Of a stretch of DNA of 33,151 bases, positions 12,851-22,827 are shown one piece after another. Numbering within the stretch: position 1 is the stretch's first letter; every line of letters starts with the position of its first letter. A program made the translations under genes and the position numbers. The stretch comes from Aliivibrio sp. (lineage in GTDB: Bacteria; Pseudomonadota; Gammaproteobacteria; Enterobacterales; Vibrionaceae). The stretch is from positions 1 to 33,151 of the forward strand of contig JAAGZR010000541.1 of the NCBI GenBank assembly GCA_024206155.1, read 5' to 3'. Below the pieces are notes generated by a model. It made no database searches. It saw nothing but the letters and a program-made list of their open reading frames with translations, and was not told the origin of the DNA.

Positions 12851-13204
12851 TTAAGACCAATCTAGAGCACCTTTTCGCCACTCATAAACAAATCCCACAG
12901 TAAGTACAGCTAAAAAAACCATCATTGATGTGAAACCTACACCACCAATTTCACCTAATACAACAGTCCAAGGAAATAAGAATGTAACTTCCAAATCAAA
13001 AATGATAAATAAAATAGCAACTAAATAAAATTGCACATCAAATTGACCACGTGAATCATCAAACGGGTCAAATCCACACTCATATGCCGAAATTTTCTCA
13101 GCATCTGGACGTTGTGTTGCAAAAACATAAGATAAACCTGCAATAATTACAGCTAATCCTGTAGCAATTGCAAAATAAATAAAAATACCTAGAAATTCAT
13201 TCAT
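12851..13204 (-). CDS. nad3: NADH dehydrogenase subunit 3
   Basis: KISAYECGFDPFDDSRGQFDVQFYLVAILFIIFDLEVTFLFPW; start at MNEFLGIF because the longer ORF enters trnD. Confidence 0.98.
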   Translation of the reverse strand: MNEFLGIFIYFAIATGLAVIIAGLSYVFATQRPDAEKISAYECGFDPFDDSRGQFDVQFYLVAILFIIFDLEVTFLFPWTVVLGEIGGVGFTSMMVFLAVLTVGFVYEWRKGALDWS

Positions 13205-13222
13205 AATAATCTGTATTTCCAT

Positions 13223-13296
13223 CGAGGACAACGGGGCTCGAACCCGCGACCTTTGGCGTGACAGGCCAATACTCTGACCAACTAAGCTATGTCCTC
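13223..13296 (-). tRNA. trnD(guc): tRNA-Asp(GUC)
   Basis: ttggc-CTGTCAC-gccaa; GAGGACA/TGTCCTC acceptor. Confidence 0.96.
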
Positions 13297-13316
13297 AAAC
13301 TTAATATTATTAAATA

Positions 13317-14489
13317 TTAAGCTACAGATGTTTGACGAACTGGATGCGTTAATAACACTTGTTCGATACGGCCTAAAAGAGGAACAATAACTAGAAAGTA
13401 AACAAAAAAATATACACTTGCTAATTGACCTAATGTAATATAAGGATCTTCTACAGGTTGTTGACCTAACCAACTTAATAATACTAAATCAGCAACTAGT
13501 ACCCAATATAAACGTTTATATAATGGTCTAAAATTACTACTACGGATTGGAGATGTATTAATAAAAGGTAGTGCTAATAAAGAAACAAATACTAATGCGA
13601 TAGCTGCAACACCTCCAAGTTTATTTGGAATACTACGTAAAATAGCATATACCCATAAAAAGTACCATTCTGGAACAATATGAGCTGGCGTTGACATAGG
13701 ATTCGCAGGGATGTAATTATCTGGATGTCCTAAAGTATTTGGATAAAAATATACAAATACAGAAAAAAACATTGCAAATACGACCCATGCTACTAAGTCT
13801 TTTACGTAAAAATAAGGATATAATGCTACTTTATCTACAGCACTATTAGTTCCAAGTGGGTTATTAGATCCATATTGGTGTAGCGCTGCTAAATGTACAA
13901 CACTTGCACCAGCAATAATAAAAGGTAATAAATAGTGTAAACTAAAAAAACGATTTAGTGTCGCATTATCAATCGAGAAACCACCCCATAACCATGTAAC
14001 AATAGAATCCCCTACTACTGGAATAGCACTTGCAAGGCTTGTAATAACAGTAGCTCCCCAGAAACTCATTTGGCCCCAAGGTAATACATAACCAATAAAT
14101 GCTGTAATAATCATTAATAATAAAATAACTACACCTACACACCATAATAATTCACGTGGTTGTGCGTAACTTCCATAGTAGAGACCACGAAACATATGTA
14201 GATATACAACAATAAAGAACATACTTGCACCATTGGCATGCATGTATCGCAGAAACCATCCACCTTCAACATCACGCATAATATGCTCTACGCTTGCAAA
14301 AGCGAGATCTACATGCGGTGTATAGTGCATAGCAAGAAAAATACCTGTAGCGATTTGTACAACAAGACAGATTCCCGCAATACTACCAAAGCTCCAAAAA
14401 TAATTTAAGTTACTTGGTGACGGGTAATCTGAAACATGTTCGTTCACGATAGACAACAACGGTTGTTTCATGATAGATACGCGCTTCAT
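13317..14489 (-). CDS. cob: Cytochrome b
   Basis: [51 protein letters not shown]; start at 14489 or the second Met at 14471. Confidence 0.98.
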   Translation of the reverse strand: MKRVSIMKQPLLSIVNEHVSDYPSPSNLNYFWSFGSIAGICLVVQIATGIFLAMHYTPHVDLAFASVEHIMRDVEGGWFLRYMHANGASMFFIVVYLHMFRGLYYGSYAQPRELLWCVGVVILLLMIITAFIGYVLPWGQMSFWGATVITSLASAIPVVGDSIVTWLWGGFSIDNATLNRFFSLHYLLPFIIAGASVVHLAALHQYGSNNPLGTNSAVDKVALYPYFYVKDLVAWVVFAMFFSVFVYFYPNTLGHPDNYIPANPMSTPAHIVPEWYFLWVYAILRSIPNKLGGVAAIALVFVSLLALPFINTSPIRSSNFRPLYKRLYWVLVADLVLLSWLGQQPVEDPYITLGQLASVYFFVYFLVIVPLLGRIEQVLLTHPVRQTSVA

Positions 14490-14514
14490 ACAATTAAATG
14501 TTTTGAAATATGGT

Positions 14515-14586
14515 CTCCCCAGGCTGGATTTGAACCAGCGACCATATGGTTAACAGCCACATGCTCTGCCACTGAGCTACTGGAGA
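14515..14586 (-). tRNA. trnN(guu): tRNA-Asn(GUU)
   Basis: tgtgg-CTGTTAA-ccata; TCTCCAG/CTGGGGA acceptor. Confidence 0.95.
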
Positions 14587-14620
14587 TAAGACCGCTAATC
14601 TAGTGAGAATGTCTAGTGTT

Positions 14621-14640
14621 TCTCTATATGATAGACATGA
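14621..14640 (+). promoter_or_regulatory. Candidate promoter motif TCTCTATATGATAGACATGA in the trnN/atp6 divergent spacer
   Basis: Near-identical to motifs in the other divergent spacers (see findings). Confidence 0.45.
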
Positions 14641-14675
14641 ATATTTGAGCATATCTGATACGTATCAATAACAAC

Positions 14676-14717
14676 CCTAGAGTCAATGTATTCCGGAATT
14701 ATTGCGTTGACACTAGG
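14676..14717 (+). repeat. Stem-loop CCTAGAGTCAA...TTGACACTAGG upstream of atp6
   Basis: CCTAG-a-GTCAA pairs with TTGAC-a-CTAGG; loop contains palindrome TTCCGGAA. Confidence 0.7.
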
Positions 14718-14741
14718 AAAAAAAAACAAATAGAAGCTTCT

Positions 14742-15491
14742 ATGATTCATACACCTCTTGAACAATTTTCAATTATTAGTATTGTACCCCTACATTGGAA
14801 TCAATACTATCTTTCATTTACTAACAGTAGTTTATACATGTTGTTAGCTGTTGGTTTAGTATCTCTACTACTTTATGCAGTAACTATGGAAGGTGGGCGA
14901 CTTGTCCCAGGCCGTTGGCAAAGTCTGGTAGAAATGGTATACGAATTTGTTGTAGGTCTAGTATCTGAGCAAATTGGAACTGTAGGACGACGATTTTTTC
15001 CATTAATTTTTACAACATTTTTATTTCTTTTAAGTACTAACCTAATTGGTATGATTCCATATAGTTTTACAGCAACAAGTCATATGGTAGTTACATTTGG
15101 ATTATCTTTAAGTTTATTTGTTGGTGTAACTTTAATCGGATTTCAAACACATGGTTTACACTTTTTAAGTTTTTTATTACCAAAAGGAGCTCCATTAGCA
15201 TTAGCACCTTTATTAGTAGTATTAGAATTAGTAAGTTATAGTTTCCGTGCTGTAAGTCTAGGTGTTCGATTATTTGCTAATATGATGGCTGGCCATACAT
15301 TAGTTAAAATTTTAAGCGGGTTTGCTTGGACAATGTTAAGTGTTGGTGGAGTATTAGCAGTAGCTAGTGTTGTACCATTTGGTGTTGTTTTAGCACTTAC
15401 AGGTTTAGAAATTGGTGTAGCATGTCTACAAGCATATGTGTTTACTATTCTGCTATGCATTTATTTAAATGATGCAATTAATCTTCACTAA
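14742..15491 (+). CDS. atp6: ATP synthase F0 subunit a
   Basis: SLGVRLFANMMAGHTLVKIL and GLEIGVACLQAYVFTILLCIYLNDA. Confidence 0.98.
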   Translation: MIHTPLEQFSIISIVPLHWNQYYLSFTNSSLYMLLAVGLVSLLLYAVTMEGGRLVPGRWQSLVEMVYEFVVGLVSEQIGTVGRRFFPLIFTTFLFLLSTNLIGMIPYSFTATSHMVVTFGLSLSLFVGVTLIGFQTHGLHFLSFLLPKGAPLALAPLLVVLELVSYSFRAVSLGVRLFANMMAGHTLVKILSGFAWTMLSVGGVLAVASVVPFGVVLALTGLEIGVACLQAYVFTILLCIYLNDAINLH

Positions 15492-15514
15492 TATTTAAAA
15501 TTATTAGTTGTGTT

Positions 15515-15539
15515 TATATTATATAAATTATATAATATA
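15515..15539 (+). repeat. Perfect 12-bp inverted repeat TATATTATATAA-a-TTATATAATATA between atp6 and trnQ
   Basis: Exact arms with single central base. Confidence 0.8.
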
Positions 15540-15544
15540 TTGTA

Positions 15545-15616
15545 TGGGGTGTAGCCAAGTGGTAAGGCATCGGAATTTGGATCCGACACGCAAAGGTTCG
15601 AATCCTTTCACCCCAG
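15545..15616 (+). tRNA. trnQ(uug): tRNA-Gln(UUG)
   Basis: tcgga-ATTTGGA-tccga; TGGGGTG/CACCCCA acceptor. Confidence 0.95.
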
Positions 15617-15628
15617 TTGTATTGGATC

Positions 15629-15700
15629 GTCTAGGTAGCTCAGTGGTAGAGCAAAGGACTGAAAATCCTTGGGTCAGAGGTTCAAATCCCCTTCTAGACA
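15629..15700 (+). tRNA. trnF(gaa): tRNA-Phe(GAA)
   Basis: aagga-CTGAAAA-tcctt; GTCTAGG/TCTAGAC acceptor. Confidence 0.95.
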
Positions 15701-15719
15701 TTCAAATTCAAGTATTGTC

Positions 15720-15805
15720 GGATGAGTGTCTGAGTGGTCGAAGGTATCGGTCTTGAAAACCGACATACGTTATACGTATCGGGGGTTCGAATCCCTTCTC
15801 ATCCG
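15720..15805 (+). tRNA. trnS(uga): tRNA-Ser(UGA)
   Basis: tcggt-CTTGAAA-accga; long variable arm; GGATGAG/CTCATCC acceptor. Confidence 0.95.
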
Positions 15806-15820
15806 GACTCATGCTGTATA

Positions 15821-15893
15821 GGGCACGTAGCTCAATTGGTAGAGCAACTCGCTTACAACGAGAAGGTTAGTGGTTCAAGTCCGCTCGAGCTCA
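15821..15893 (+). tRNA. trnV(uac): tRNA-Val(UAC)
   Basis: Anticodon loop CTTACAA; acceptor has one A-A mismatch. Confidence 0.9.
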
Positions 15894-15901
15894 TCATGGA
15901 T

Positions 15902-15985
15902 GCGGGTGTGGTGGAATTGGTAGACACACCAGGTTTAGGTTCTGGGGGCTATACGGCCTTGCGGGTTCAAGTCCTGCCATCCGTA
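15902..15985 (+). tRNA. trnL(uag): tRNA-Leu(UAG)
   Basis: ccagg-TTTAGGT-tctgg; long variable arm; GCGGGTG/CATCCGT acceptor. Confidence 0.92.
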
Positions 15986-15998
15986 GATTTCGTTATTC

Positions 15999-16085
15999 GG
16001 AAGAATGGCTGAGTGGTCGAAGGCACTGGTTTGCTAAATCAGCGTATACATAAGTATACCATGGGTTCAAATCCCATTTCTTCCG
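15999..16085 (+). tRNA. trnS(gcu): tRNA-Ser(GCU)
   Basis: ctggt-TTGCTAA-atcag; long variable arm; GGAAGAA/TTCTTCC acceptor. Confidence 0.95.
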
Positions 16086-16097
16086 TACATATATGTA

Positions 16098-16170
16098 GGG
16101 AGCGTAGTTTAGTTGGTAGAACGCATGCTTTGCACGCATGAGGTCATCGGTTCAAATCCGGTCGTTTCCA
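16098..16170 (+). tRNA. trnA(ugc): tRNA-Ala(UGC)
   Basis: catgc-TTTGCAC-gcatg; GGGAGCG/CGTTTCC acceptor. Confidence 0.94.
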
Positions 16171-16199
16171 TTACGCATCATATAGTATGTATTCCTAAT

Positions 16200-16793
16200 A
16201 TGAAAATTCTCATAGATATGCAACATTTTGCAGAAACTCTTCGTCAAGAATGTCCACAATGGATTCAAGAAACAGTATGGAGCCGTGGTGAGCTTACTGT
16301 ACGAGTAGCACCCGAATATATTGTACCTTTTATGACATATCTGCGTGATCATAGTCAAACACAATTTAAATGTTTAATCGATGTAACAGCAGTAGATTAC
16401 CCTGATCGTGATTTACGTTTTCGTATTGTATATCATTTATTAAGTGTAGAATATGCATCACGTATTCGTGTATCAACAGATATTTCTGAAACACAACCAT
16501 TAGCTTCTGTAACACCTATTTTTAGTAGTGCTGGATGGTGGGAACGAGAAGTTTGGGATATGTTTGGTGTATTTTTCCAAGGTCATCCTGATTTACGTCG
16601 TATTTTAACAGACTATGGTTTTCAAGGTCATCCACTTCGTAAAGATTTCCCCCTTACAGGTTATAGCGAAGTTCGTTATTGTGATGCTGAAAAGCGAGTA
16701 ATTTCAGAACCAGTTGAATTAGCACAAGAATTCCGATATTTTGAATATGGAAGTCCTTGGGAAACACTTGGCCCAAAACGTGACCAAGAGTAG
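16200..16793 (+). CDS. nad9: NADH dehydrogenase subunit 9
   Basis: FKCLIDVTAVDYPDRDLRFRIVYHLLSV...WWEREVWDMFGVFFQGHPDLRRILTDYGFQGHPLRKDFPL; start at 16200 or 16218. Confidence 0.97.
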   Translation: MKILIDMQHFAETLRQECPQWIQETVWSRGELTVRVAPEYIVPFMTYLRDHSQTQFKCLIDVTAVDYPDRDLRFRIVYHLLSVEYASRIRVSTDISETQPLASVTPIFSSAGWWEREVWDMFGVFFQGHPDLRRILTDYGFQGHPLRKDFPLTGYSEVRYCDAEKRVISEPVELAQEFRYFEYGSPWETLGPKRDQE

Positions 16794-16794
16794 T

Positions 16795-17817
16795 TTACTT
16801 TGTATATAGATTCAATAAAACAACTAGTCCAGAAGGGAGCCAGTCAAAACTTAATAATACGCCTGCTACAAAAACTACCCATGCTAAAGATAATGGTAAA
16901 AAAACCTTCCATCCTAAACCCATAAGTTGATCGTATCTATATCGAGGATAACAAGCACGTACCCAAATATATAAGAATAAAATCGCTGTAACTTTAATTG
17001 CAAACCAAAAACTACCTGGAATCCAATAAAAAATTGCAATATCAAGCGGCGGTAACCAACCACCTAAAAAGAAAATAACACATAAACTGCTCATTACAAT
17101 CATGTTAGCATATTCTCCTAAAAAAAATAATGCAAAACCCATACTTGAATATTCTACATTATAACCTGCTACTAACTCAGCTTCTGCTTCTGGGAGATCA
17201 AACGGAGCACGGTTAGTTTCCGCAAGACATGAAATAAAAAAAAGCATTAATAACGGGTATAAAGGAACTACATACCACACATGTTGTTGTGATAGTACAA
17301 TATCGCTTAGATTTAGTGTACCAGCACAAAGTAAAACTGTGATTAAAATTAGTCCAATTGAAACCTCGTAACTAACCATTTGAGCTGCAGATCGTAGACT
17401 TCCCAAAAAAGCATATTTAGAGTTACTTGACCATCCGGCAATAATAATTCCATAAACTCCAAGACTAGAAATAGCAAAAAGATATAGAACACCGACATTA
17501 AGATCTGCAAGTACAGCTCCTGGGCTAAACGGAATTGCCGCCCAAGCAACTTGACTTAGAAGGAATGTAAGAATTGGAGCTCCTACAAAAAGTACAGTAT
17601 TAGCATTACTTGGTAATACCGGTTCCTTTACAAGTAACTTGAGACCATCAGCAATGGGTTGTAATACCCCAAAAATACCTACTACATTGGGTCCTTTACG
17701 GCGCTGCATGGCTCCTAATACCTTACGTTCAGCCAAAGTTGCAAAAGCTACTGCTAAAAGTAGTGGTACGGTGATACTCAAAATTTTGAGTACACTTGTT
17801 AATAGTAAACCATTCAT
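16795..17817 (-). CDS. nad1: NADH dehydrogenase subunit 1
   Basis: [39 protein letters not shown]...[23 protein letters not shown]. Confidence 0.99.
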   Translation of the reverse strand: MNGLLLTSVLKILSITVPLLLAVAFATLAERKVLGAMQRRKGPNVVGIFGVLQPIADGLKLLVKEPVLPSNANTVLFVGAPILTFLLSQVAWAAIPFSPGAVLADLNVGVLYLFAISSLGVYGIIIAGWSSNSKYAFLGSLRSAAQMVSYEVSIGLILITVLLCAGTLNLSDIVLSQQHVWYVVPLYPLLMLFFISCLAETNRAPFDLPEAEAELVAGYNVEYSSMGFALFFLGEYANMIVMSSLCVIFFLGGWLPPLDIAIFYWIPGSFWFAIKVTAILFLYIWVRACYPRYRYDQLMGLGWKVFLPLSLAWVVFVAGVLLSFDWLPSGLVVLLNLYTK

Positions 17818-17851
17818 ACAGCCTCCAAAAATGTTTTAAAGATAAATTAAA

Positions 17852-19390
17852 TTAAGCTTCTGATGCAAAACGAGCCGTGAAGTCATCAAAGAAAGCTTTT
17901 AATTTTGCTTCAGTCTCTGGTGATAACACTTTTTCACGACGAATAGTTTCAACAAGTGATGAATCTACTTGTTGTAATACAGCTGTTTCGTATTTTGAAA
18001 TATCAGCTACTGCTACTTTATCTAAATAGCCACGAGTAGCAGCAAATAAAACTACCACTTGTAAAGCAAAATCCATCGGTTGATATTGATCTTGCTTTAA
18101 TACTTCTGTTAATCGCTCACCACGATTTAATAAGTATTGTGTTGAAGCATCAAGATCTGAACCAAATTGAGCAAACGCCGCTACTTCACGATACTGAGCA
18201 AGCTCTAGTTTCATTGTACCAGCAACTTGTTTCATAGCTTTCACTTGAGCTGCTGATCCTACACGACTTACAGATAAACCTACGTTAATAGCTGGACGAA
18301 TACCTTTATAGAAAAGTTCTGTTTCTAAGAAGATTTGACCATCTGTAATACTAATTACATTAGTTGGAATATAAGCTGATACATCACCAGCTTGTGTTTC
18401 AATCACAGGCAGAGCTGTTAAACTACCACCACCCATTTCTGATGACATTTTAGCCGCACGTTCTAATAGACGTGAGTGTAGATAAAATACATCTCCTGGG
18501 AACGCTTCACGTCCAGGTGGACGACGAAGTAACAGTGACATTTGACGATATGCAACCGATTGTTTACTTAAATCATCGTATACAATTAAAGCATGCATAC
18601 CGTTGTCACGGAAATACTCACCCATAGCACATCCTGAATAAGGAGCTAAGAATTGTAAAGGTGCTGGATCACTAGCTGTAGCAGCAACTACAATACTGTA
18701 TTCCATAGCGCCAGCTTGTGTTAATGTATTCACAATCTGTGCAACTGTAGAACGTTTTTGACCTACAGCTACATAAACACAATATAATTTTTTGCTTTCA
18801 TCAGTTGTTTGGTTAACACCACGTTGGTTTAAAAAAGCATCTACTGCAATAGCAGTTTTACCTGTTTGACGATCACCAATAATAAGCTCACGTTGACCAC
18901 GACCAATTGGTACAAGACTATCTACAGCCTTTAAACCTGTTTGCATCGGCTCACTTACACTTTGACGGGCAATAATACCAGGAGCTTTCATCTCCGCACG
19001 ACGACGTGTTACATTTTCTAATGGACCACGGCCATCAATAGGATTACCTAATCCATCTAATACACGGCCTAAAGTACCTGGTCCTACTGGAACATCTACA
19101 ATAGCACCTGTACGTGTAACAACATCACCTTCACGGATCGCTACATCAGATCCAAAAAGAACAACTCCTACGTTATCACTTTCAAGGTTTAAAGCCATAC
19201 CACGTACGCCATTCGCAAATTCTACCATCTCACCAGCCTGAATATTATCCAGGCCTGATACACGAGCAATACCATCACCCACACTTAGTACGCGACCTAC
19301 TTCATCACGTGCTACTTGATTGTATGAATCACTAATCTTTTGCTCAAGTAATACTGAAATTTCACTTAGAGATACTGCCATAGTTGACAT
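17852..19390 (-). CDS. atp1: ATP synthase F1 subunit alpha
   Basis: [20 protein letters not shown] (P-loop) and [20 protein letters not shown]. Confidence 0.99.
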   Translation of the reverse strand: MSTMAVSLSEISVLLEQKISDSYNQVARDEVGRVLSVGDGIARVSGLDNIQAGEMVEFANGVRGMALNLESDNVGVVLFGSDVAIREGDVVTRTGAIVDVPVGPGTLGRVLDGLGNPIDGRGPLENVTRRRAEMKAPGIIARQSVSEPMQTGLKAVDSLVPIGRGQRELIIGDRQTGKTAIAVDAFLNQRGVNQTTDESKKLYCVYVAVGQKRSTVAQIVNTLTQAGAMEYSIVVAATASDPAPLQFLAPYSGCAMGEYFRDNGMHALIVYDDLSKQSVAYRQMSLLLRRPPGREAFPGDVFYLHSRLLERAAKMSSEMGGGSLTALPVIETQAGDVSAYIPTNVISITDGQIFLETELFYKGIRPAINVGLSVSRVGSAAQVKAMKQVAGTMKLELAQYREVAAFAQFGSDLDASTQYLLNRGERLTEVLKQDQYQPMDFALQVVVLFAATRGYLDKVAVADISKYETAVLQQVDSSLVETIRREKVLSPETEAKLKAFFDDFTARFASEA

Positions 19391-19426
19391 TTATTTTTTG
19401 ATTTATCATGCCTTTGAACATGAGGT

Positions 19427-19499
19427 CAGGAGAAAAGGGAGTCGAACCCTTAACCTCTGGTTTTGGAGACCATTATTCTACCATTAAAACTATTCTCCT
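19427..19499 (-). tRNA. trnW(cca): tRNA-Trp(CCA)
   Basis: tggt-CTCCAAA-acca; AGGAGAA/TTCTCCT acceptor; CCA anticodon fits UGA being a stop codon. Confidence 0.94.
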
Positions 19500-19514
19500 T
19501 GACTCATGATCATG

Positions 19515-19587
19515 AGCCTGCTATCGGAGTTGAACCGATAACCTTCAGTTTACAAAACTGATACTCTGCCAATTGAGTTAAGCAGGC
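19515..19587 (-). tRNA. trnT(ugu): tRNA-Thr(UGU)
   Basis: tcagt-TTTGTAA-actga; GCCTGCT/AGCAGGC acceptor. Confidence 0.95.
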
Positions 19588-19589
19588 TA

Positions 19590-19663
19590 CGTGCCTGGAA
19601 AGATTCGAACTCTCAGCCCTCAGATCCGTAGTCTGATACTCTATCCAATTGAGCCACAAGCAC
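19590..19663 (-). tRNA. trnR(acg): tRNA-Arg(ACG)
   Basis: tcaga-CTACGGA-tctga; GTGCTTG/CAGGCAC acceptor. Confidence 0.95.
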
Positions 19664-19669
19664 TTTAAT

Positions 19670-19972
19670 TTAACCGCGAATAAGATTGATATATTCTACC
19701 TGAATTGTACCACGAATACGATAATAAATAACAAGTAAAGCTAACCCAATAGCACTTTCCGCAGCAGCTACAGTTAATACAAATAAAGCAAATACTTGAC
19801 CTAGAACATCATCTAAGTAAACTGAAAATACTAAAAAATTCATATTAACAGCTAAAAGCATTAATTCAATACTCATAAGCATTACGAGAATATTTTTACG
19901 ATTCATAAAAATCCCCCAAATACCGAGCAAGAATAAAGACATTGCTACAGCAATATAGTTAACGATATCCAT
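19670..19972 (-). CDS. nad4L: NADH dehydrogenase subunit 4L
   Basis: [24 protein letters not shown]...[20 protein letters not shown]. Confidence 0.98.
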   Translation of the reverse strand: MDIVNYIAVAMSLFLLGIWGIFMNRKNILVMLMSIELMLLAVNMNFLVFSVYLDDVLGQVFALFVLTVAAAESAIGLALLVIYYRIRGTIQVEYINLIRG

Positions 19973-19989
19973 AGATATATATATACTTT

Positions 19990-20592
19990 TTAAGAGATTT
20001 TACGAATTGTACGAGCAAAATCTCGAGTATTCTGAAGATAAACAGTTTGACGACGAGCTCCGCGACGACGATTTTGTGTTAATACAATAGCCCCAACCAT
20101 AGCAACAAGTAAAATTAAACTAGCTACTAAAAAATAAACACCATAATAAGTATATAATAAACGTCCAATTGTATGCATATTAGTTACTTCACCTAATGTA
20201 GTTGTCCAATCAGTCCATGCTAAATCAGTCATATCTACACTAGAATAAAGTAATGGCACTAAGTCAACGTCTAAGATAACTAAACCTTCTAAAACAAATA
20301 GTAAACCTAATACGCCACCCATTGGAAGATATCGTAAACGTCGTTCTTGAAGCTCAGCAACATTAATATTAAGCATCATAACAACAAATAAAAATAGAAC
20401 TGCAATTGCTCCAACATAAACTACAAGAAATGTCATAGCAAAGAAATCTAATCCAAGTAAAAGTAATAATGCAGCACCATGGAAAAACACCAAAATTAAA
20501 AATAGCACGCTATAGACTGGGTTACGCGATTGGATAACCATAACGCCACTTGTTAACATTAAACTCGCAAACAGATAGAATAGAGTATTCAT
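19990..20592 (-). CDS. nad6: NADH dehydrogenase subunit 6
   Basis: [55 protein letters not shown]. Confidence 0.98.
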   Translation of the reverse strand: MNTLFYLFASLMLTSGVMVIQSRNPVYSVLFLILVFFHGAALLLLLGLDFFAMTFLVVYVGAIAVLFLFVVMMLNINVAELQERRLRYLPMGGVLGLLFVLEGLVILDVDLVPLLYSSVDMTDLAWTDWTTTLGEVTNMHTIGRLLYTYYGVYFLVASLILLVAMVGAIVLTQNRRRGARRQTVYLQNTRDFARTIRKIS

Positions 20593-20615
20593 GAAGACTA
20601 AATTTTCATATACAT

Positions 20616-21311
20616 CTAGACACGTCTATACGTGATGCATAGATATAAAAGTGTGATTTCATACATACCACACAACAGTAAAGTGCACCATAGTTGAAGT
20701 ACTGGTACAGCTGGGCATAGGATACTAGCTAATACTAACGAAGTAATATACCAAACTTTACGATATTGTCTAAATACTTTAATTGGAACAACTAAAATAA
20801 TAAATAATGGAATTAAACTAAAACATACACATAAACTAGGTACTATTACACTCCATAATGTAATTGAAGATAAACGTGGCATATAGTTTATTTCTACACC
20901 CCACACCGCAGTAGCACCCATATTAGTACCTATAAGTATACTATAGATATTAGGCCAAATATATACATGAGAAATTATATAAATAGTAATTGTATATAAA
21001 ATTAAAAAAATTACTTTATAAAAAGTATTGTTATACTCATGTTTATACATGCCAGGACAAATATAGCAGTAATATGTATAACTAGTATAAGGTAAGATGG
21101 CTAAACTAGCAATATAAATACTGATTAAAGCACCAATTCGCATCTCTTCCCCAACATCGATCGTATATAACGTATCTGTTACGTTAGAAATGTATAAATG
21201 AACTAAAGTATATCTATATACCCAAGCTACAATTAGTGAAGTTACTAAAGTAAATAGAATATATAAACATCTATATTTTAATTCACGTACATGAATATAT
21301 AGCGGTGTCAT
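20616..21311 (-). CDS. tatC: Sec-independent protein translocase TatC (MttB)
   Basis: HVRELKYRCLYILFTLVTSLIVAW near the N-terminus and FxxPGMYKHEYN-like segment; several hydrophobic helices. Confidence 0.9.
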   Translation of the reverse strand: MTPLYIHVRELKYRCLYILFTLVTSLIVAWVYRYTLVHLYISNVTDTLYTIDVGEEMRIGALISIYIASLAILPYTSYTYYCYICPGMYKHEYNNTFYKVIFLILYTITIYIISHVYIWPNIYSILIGTNMGATAVWGVEINYMPRLSSITLWSVIVPSLCVCFSLIPLFIILVVPIKVFRQYRKVWYITSLVLASILCPAVPVLQLWCTLLLCGMYEITLLYLCITYRRV

Positions 21312-21370
21312 AGTATATAGATACGTGTCGGTCTAATAGATACAGAGCGCATGTTACCAAAAGACTTGTC

Positions 21371-21390
21371 TGCTCTATATGAGAGACATA
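21371..21390 (+). promoter_or_regulatory. Candidate promoter motif TGCTCTATATGAGAGACATA in the tatC/rps4 divergent spacer
   Basis: Near-identical to 14621-14640 and 27207-27229. Confidence 0.45.
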
Positions 21391-21426
21391 ATAAACCTCT
21401 ATTCTTACTTAAGAAATAATAATCTC

Positions 21427-22401
21427 ATGTCAAACCAACATATTACTGATATTCTAAACATTTTGGCTAACTTTTCAATTCATAAAGCTAATAAAAATTT
21501 AAATATCGATCATATTCCAAATAATGCCTGGTCCCCAGATCGTATTGAAGTGTTAGCTAGTATGGATGCATGGACAAATGATATGAGTAATAGAGGATCT
21601 TCGCCTCGTGAAAGTCTTGTAGGGAAAAATTTTGAACATTTACGTCGTTTACGTACAATGTATGGTAACCTACAATACAAAGATATTTTTCATTTAAGTA
21701 AACTGGCTTCAAGTAACAAAGGTTCTTGGGCACATAATTTTATCGCTTTATTAGAAAGACGGTTAGACGTAGTGCTTTGGCGTGCATTATGGGCAAATTC
21801 ACCCAAACAAGCGCGTTCATTAATTAAAAGTGGACATGTTAAAGTTAATGGTAAAGTATGTACACAAAGTAGCTTTTCTGTAAATCCTGGTGATTTTATT
21901 AGTTTAGGTTTAAATGTTCGAAAATTATATCAGCAAAGACTGATTGATAACTGGTCACATATTCCAGTATACCAATTTAATGATGCGCAAACGTCTAATC
22001 AGAATGAAAAAGCTACTTCAGTTCTAGATATTATGGAACGAGCACTCTTTCATGGTAATTTAGTTGATATGTGTAATTTAAATTCCGGGTCACTTGGTTA
22101 TATTAGTTCGACATCATCTAAAGTACGTAGTAATAAACCATTTACTAATATCGAAAAAGCTGCTAAAATTGTACTATATTCAATTAATGATGATGTTAAT
22201 CTAAATAAACATATTTGGGATTGTGTATCACGCGGTGTATCTCTTGACTACTCGGATAAAAATGCATCAATTTTCCCATGCATTATGCCACATATTGAAG
22301 TAAATTATAGTAATATGTCACTTATCTATTTATATACTCCACAAAGAGTATTATGGACAAGTTTAATCGATTTGGAATCACTCCATAATCATTTAGTTTA
22401 A
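21427..22401 (+). CDS. rps4: Ribosomal protein S4
   Basis: S4 RNA-binding domain LLERRLDVVLWRALWANSPKQARSLIKSGHVKVNGKVCTQSSFSVNPGDFISL; start set at the second Met (ORF from 21379 overlaps the promoter-like motif). Confidence 0.93.
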   Translation: MSNQHITDILNILANFSIHKANKNLNIDHIPNNAWSPDRIEVLASMDAWTNDMSNRGSSPRESLVGKNFEHLRRLRTMYGNLQYKDIFHLSKLASSNKGSWAHNFIALLERRLDVVLWRALWANSPKQARSLIKSGHVKVNGKVCTQSSFSVNPGDFISLGLNVRKLYQQRLIDNWSHIPVYQFNDAQTSNQNEKATSVLDIMERALFHGNLVDMCNLNSGSLGYISSTSSKVRSNKPFTNIEKAAKIVLYSINDDVNLNKHIWDCVSRGVSLDYSDKNASIFPCIMPHIEVNYSNMSLIYLYTPQRVLWTSLIDLESLHNHLV

Positions 22402-22416
22402 AATAGAGTAATATAC

Positions 22417-22797
22417 ATGCCTACTCGAAGTCAATTATTAAGACACCGCAGTCGTCGTATGACACCTACACGCCGAAGACGAGCTCCAGCATTGCTAAAA
22501 AGTCCACAAGCTCGTGGTGTATGTTTCCGTGTATATACTCGTACTCCAAAGAAACCTAATAGTGCTTTAAGAAAAGTGGCTAAAATTAGATTAAGTTCAG
22601 GAGTAGAAGTTATCGCTTATATCCCTGGTGAAGGTCATAATTTACAAGAACACTCAGTAGTAACTATCAGAGGTGGTCGTGTTAAAGATTTACCAGGTGT
22701 AAAGTACAAAGTTTCTCGTGGTGTACTAGACTTACAAGGTGTTCGTGATCGTCGCACAGCAAGATCAAAATATGGCACATCTAAACCTCGTGCATAG
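22417..22797 (+). CDS. rps12: Ribosomal protein S12
   Basis: [35 protein letters not shown]...[35 protein letters not shown]. Confidence 0.99.
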   Translation: MPTRSQLLRHRSRRMTPTRRRRAPALLKSPQARGVCFRVYTRTPKKPNSALRKVAKIRLSSGVEVIAYIPGEGHNLQEHSVVTIRGGRVKDLPGVKYKVSRGVLDLQGVRDRRTARSKYGTSKPRA

Positions 22798-22827
22798 TTA
22801 TTTAATTAAAATTTAACAAAATAGAAT

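Noticed and set aside
13282-13473. 63-aa minus-strand ORF overlapping the 3' end of cob
   Set aside because: Out of frame with cob and trnD; no support.
15508-16012. ORFs of 82 and 92 aa
   Set aside because: They span the trnQ-F-S-V-L-S cluster; translations are read-through of tRNA genes.
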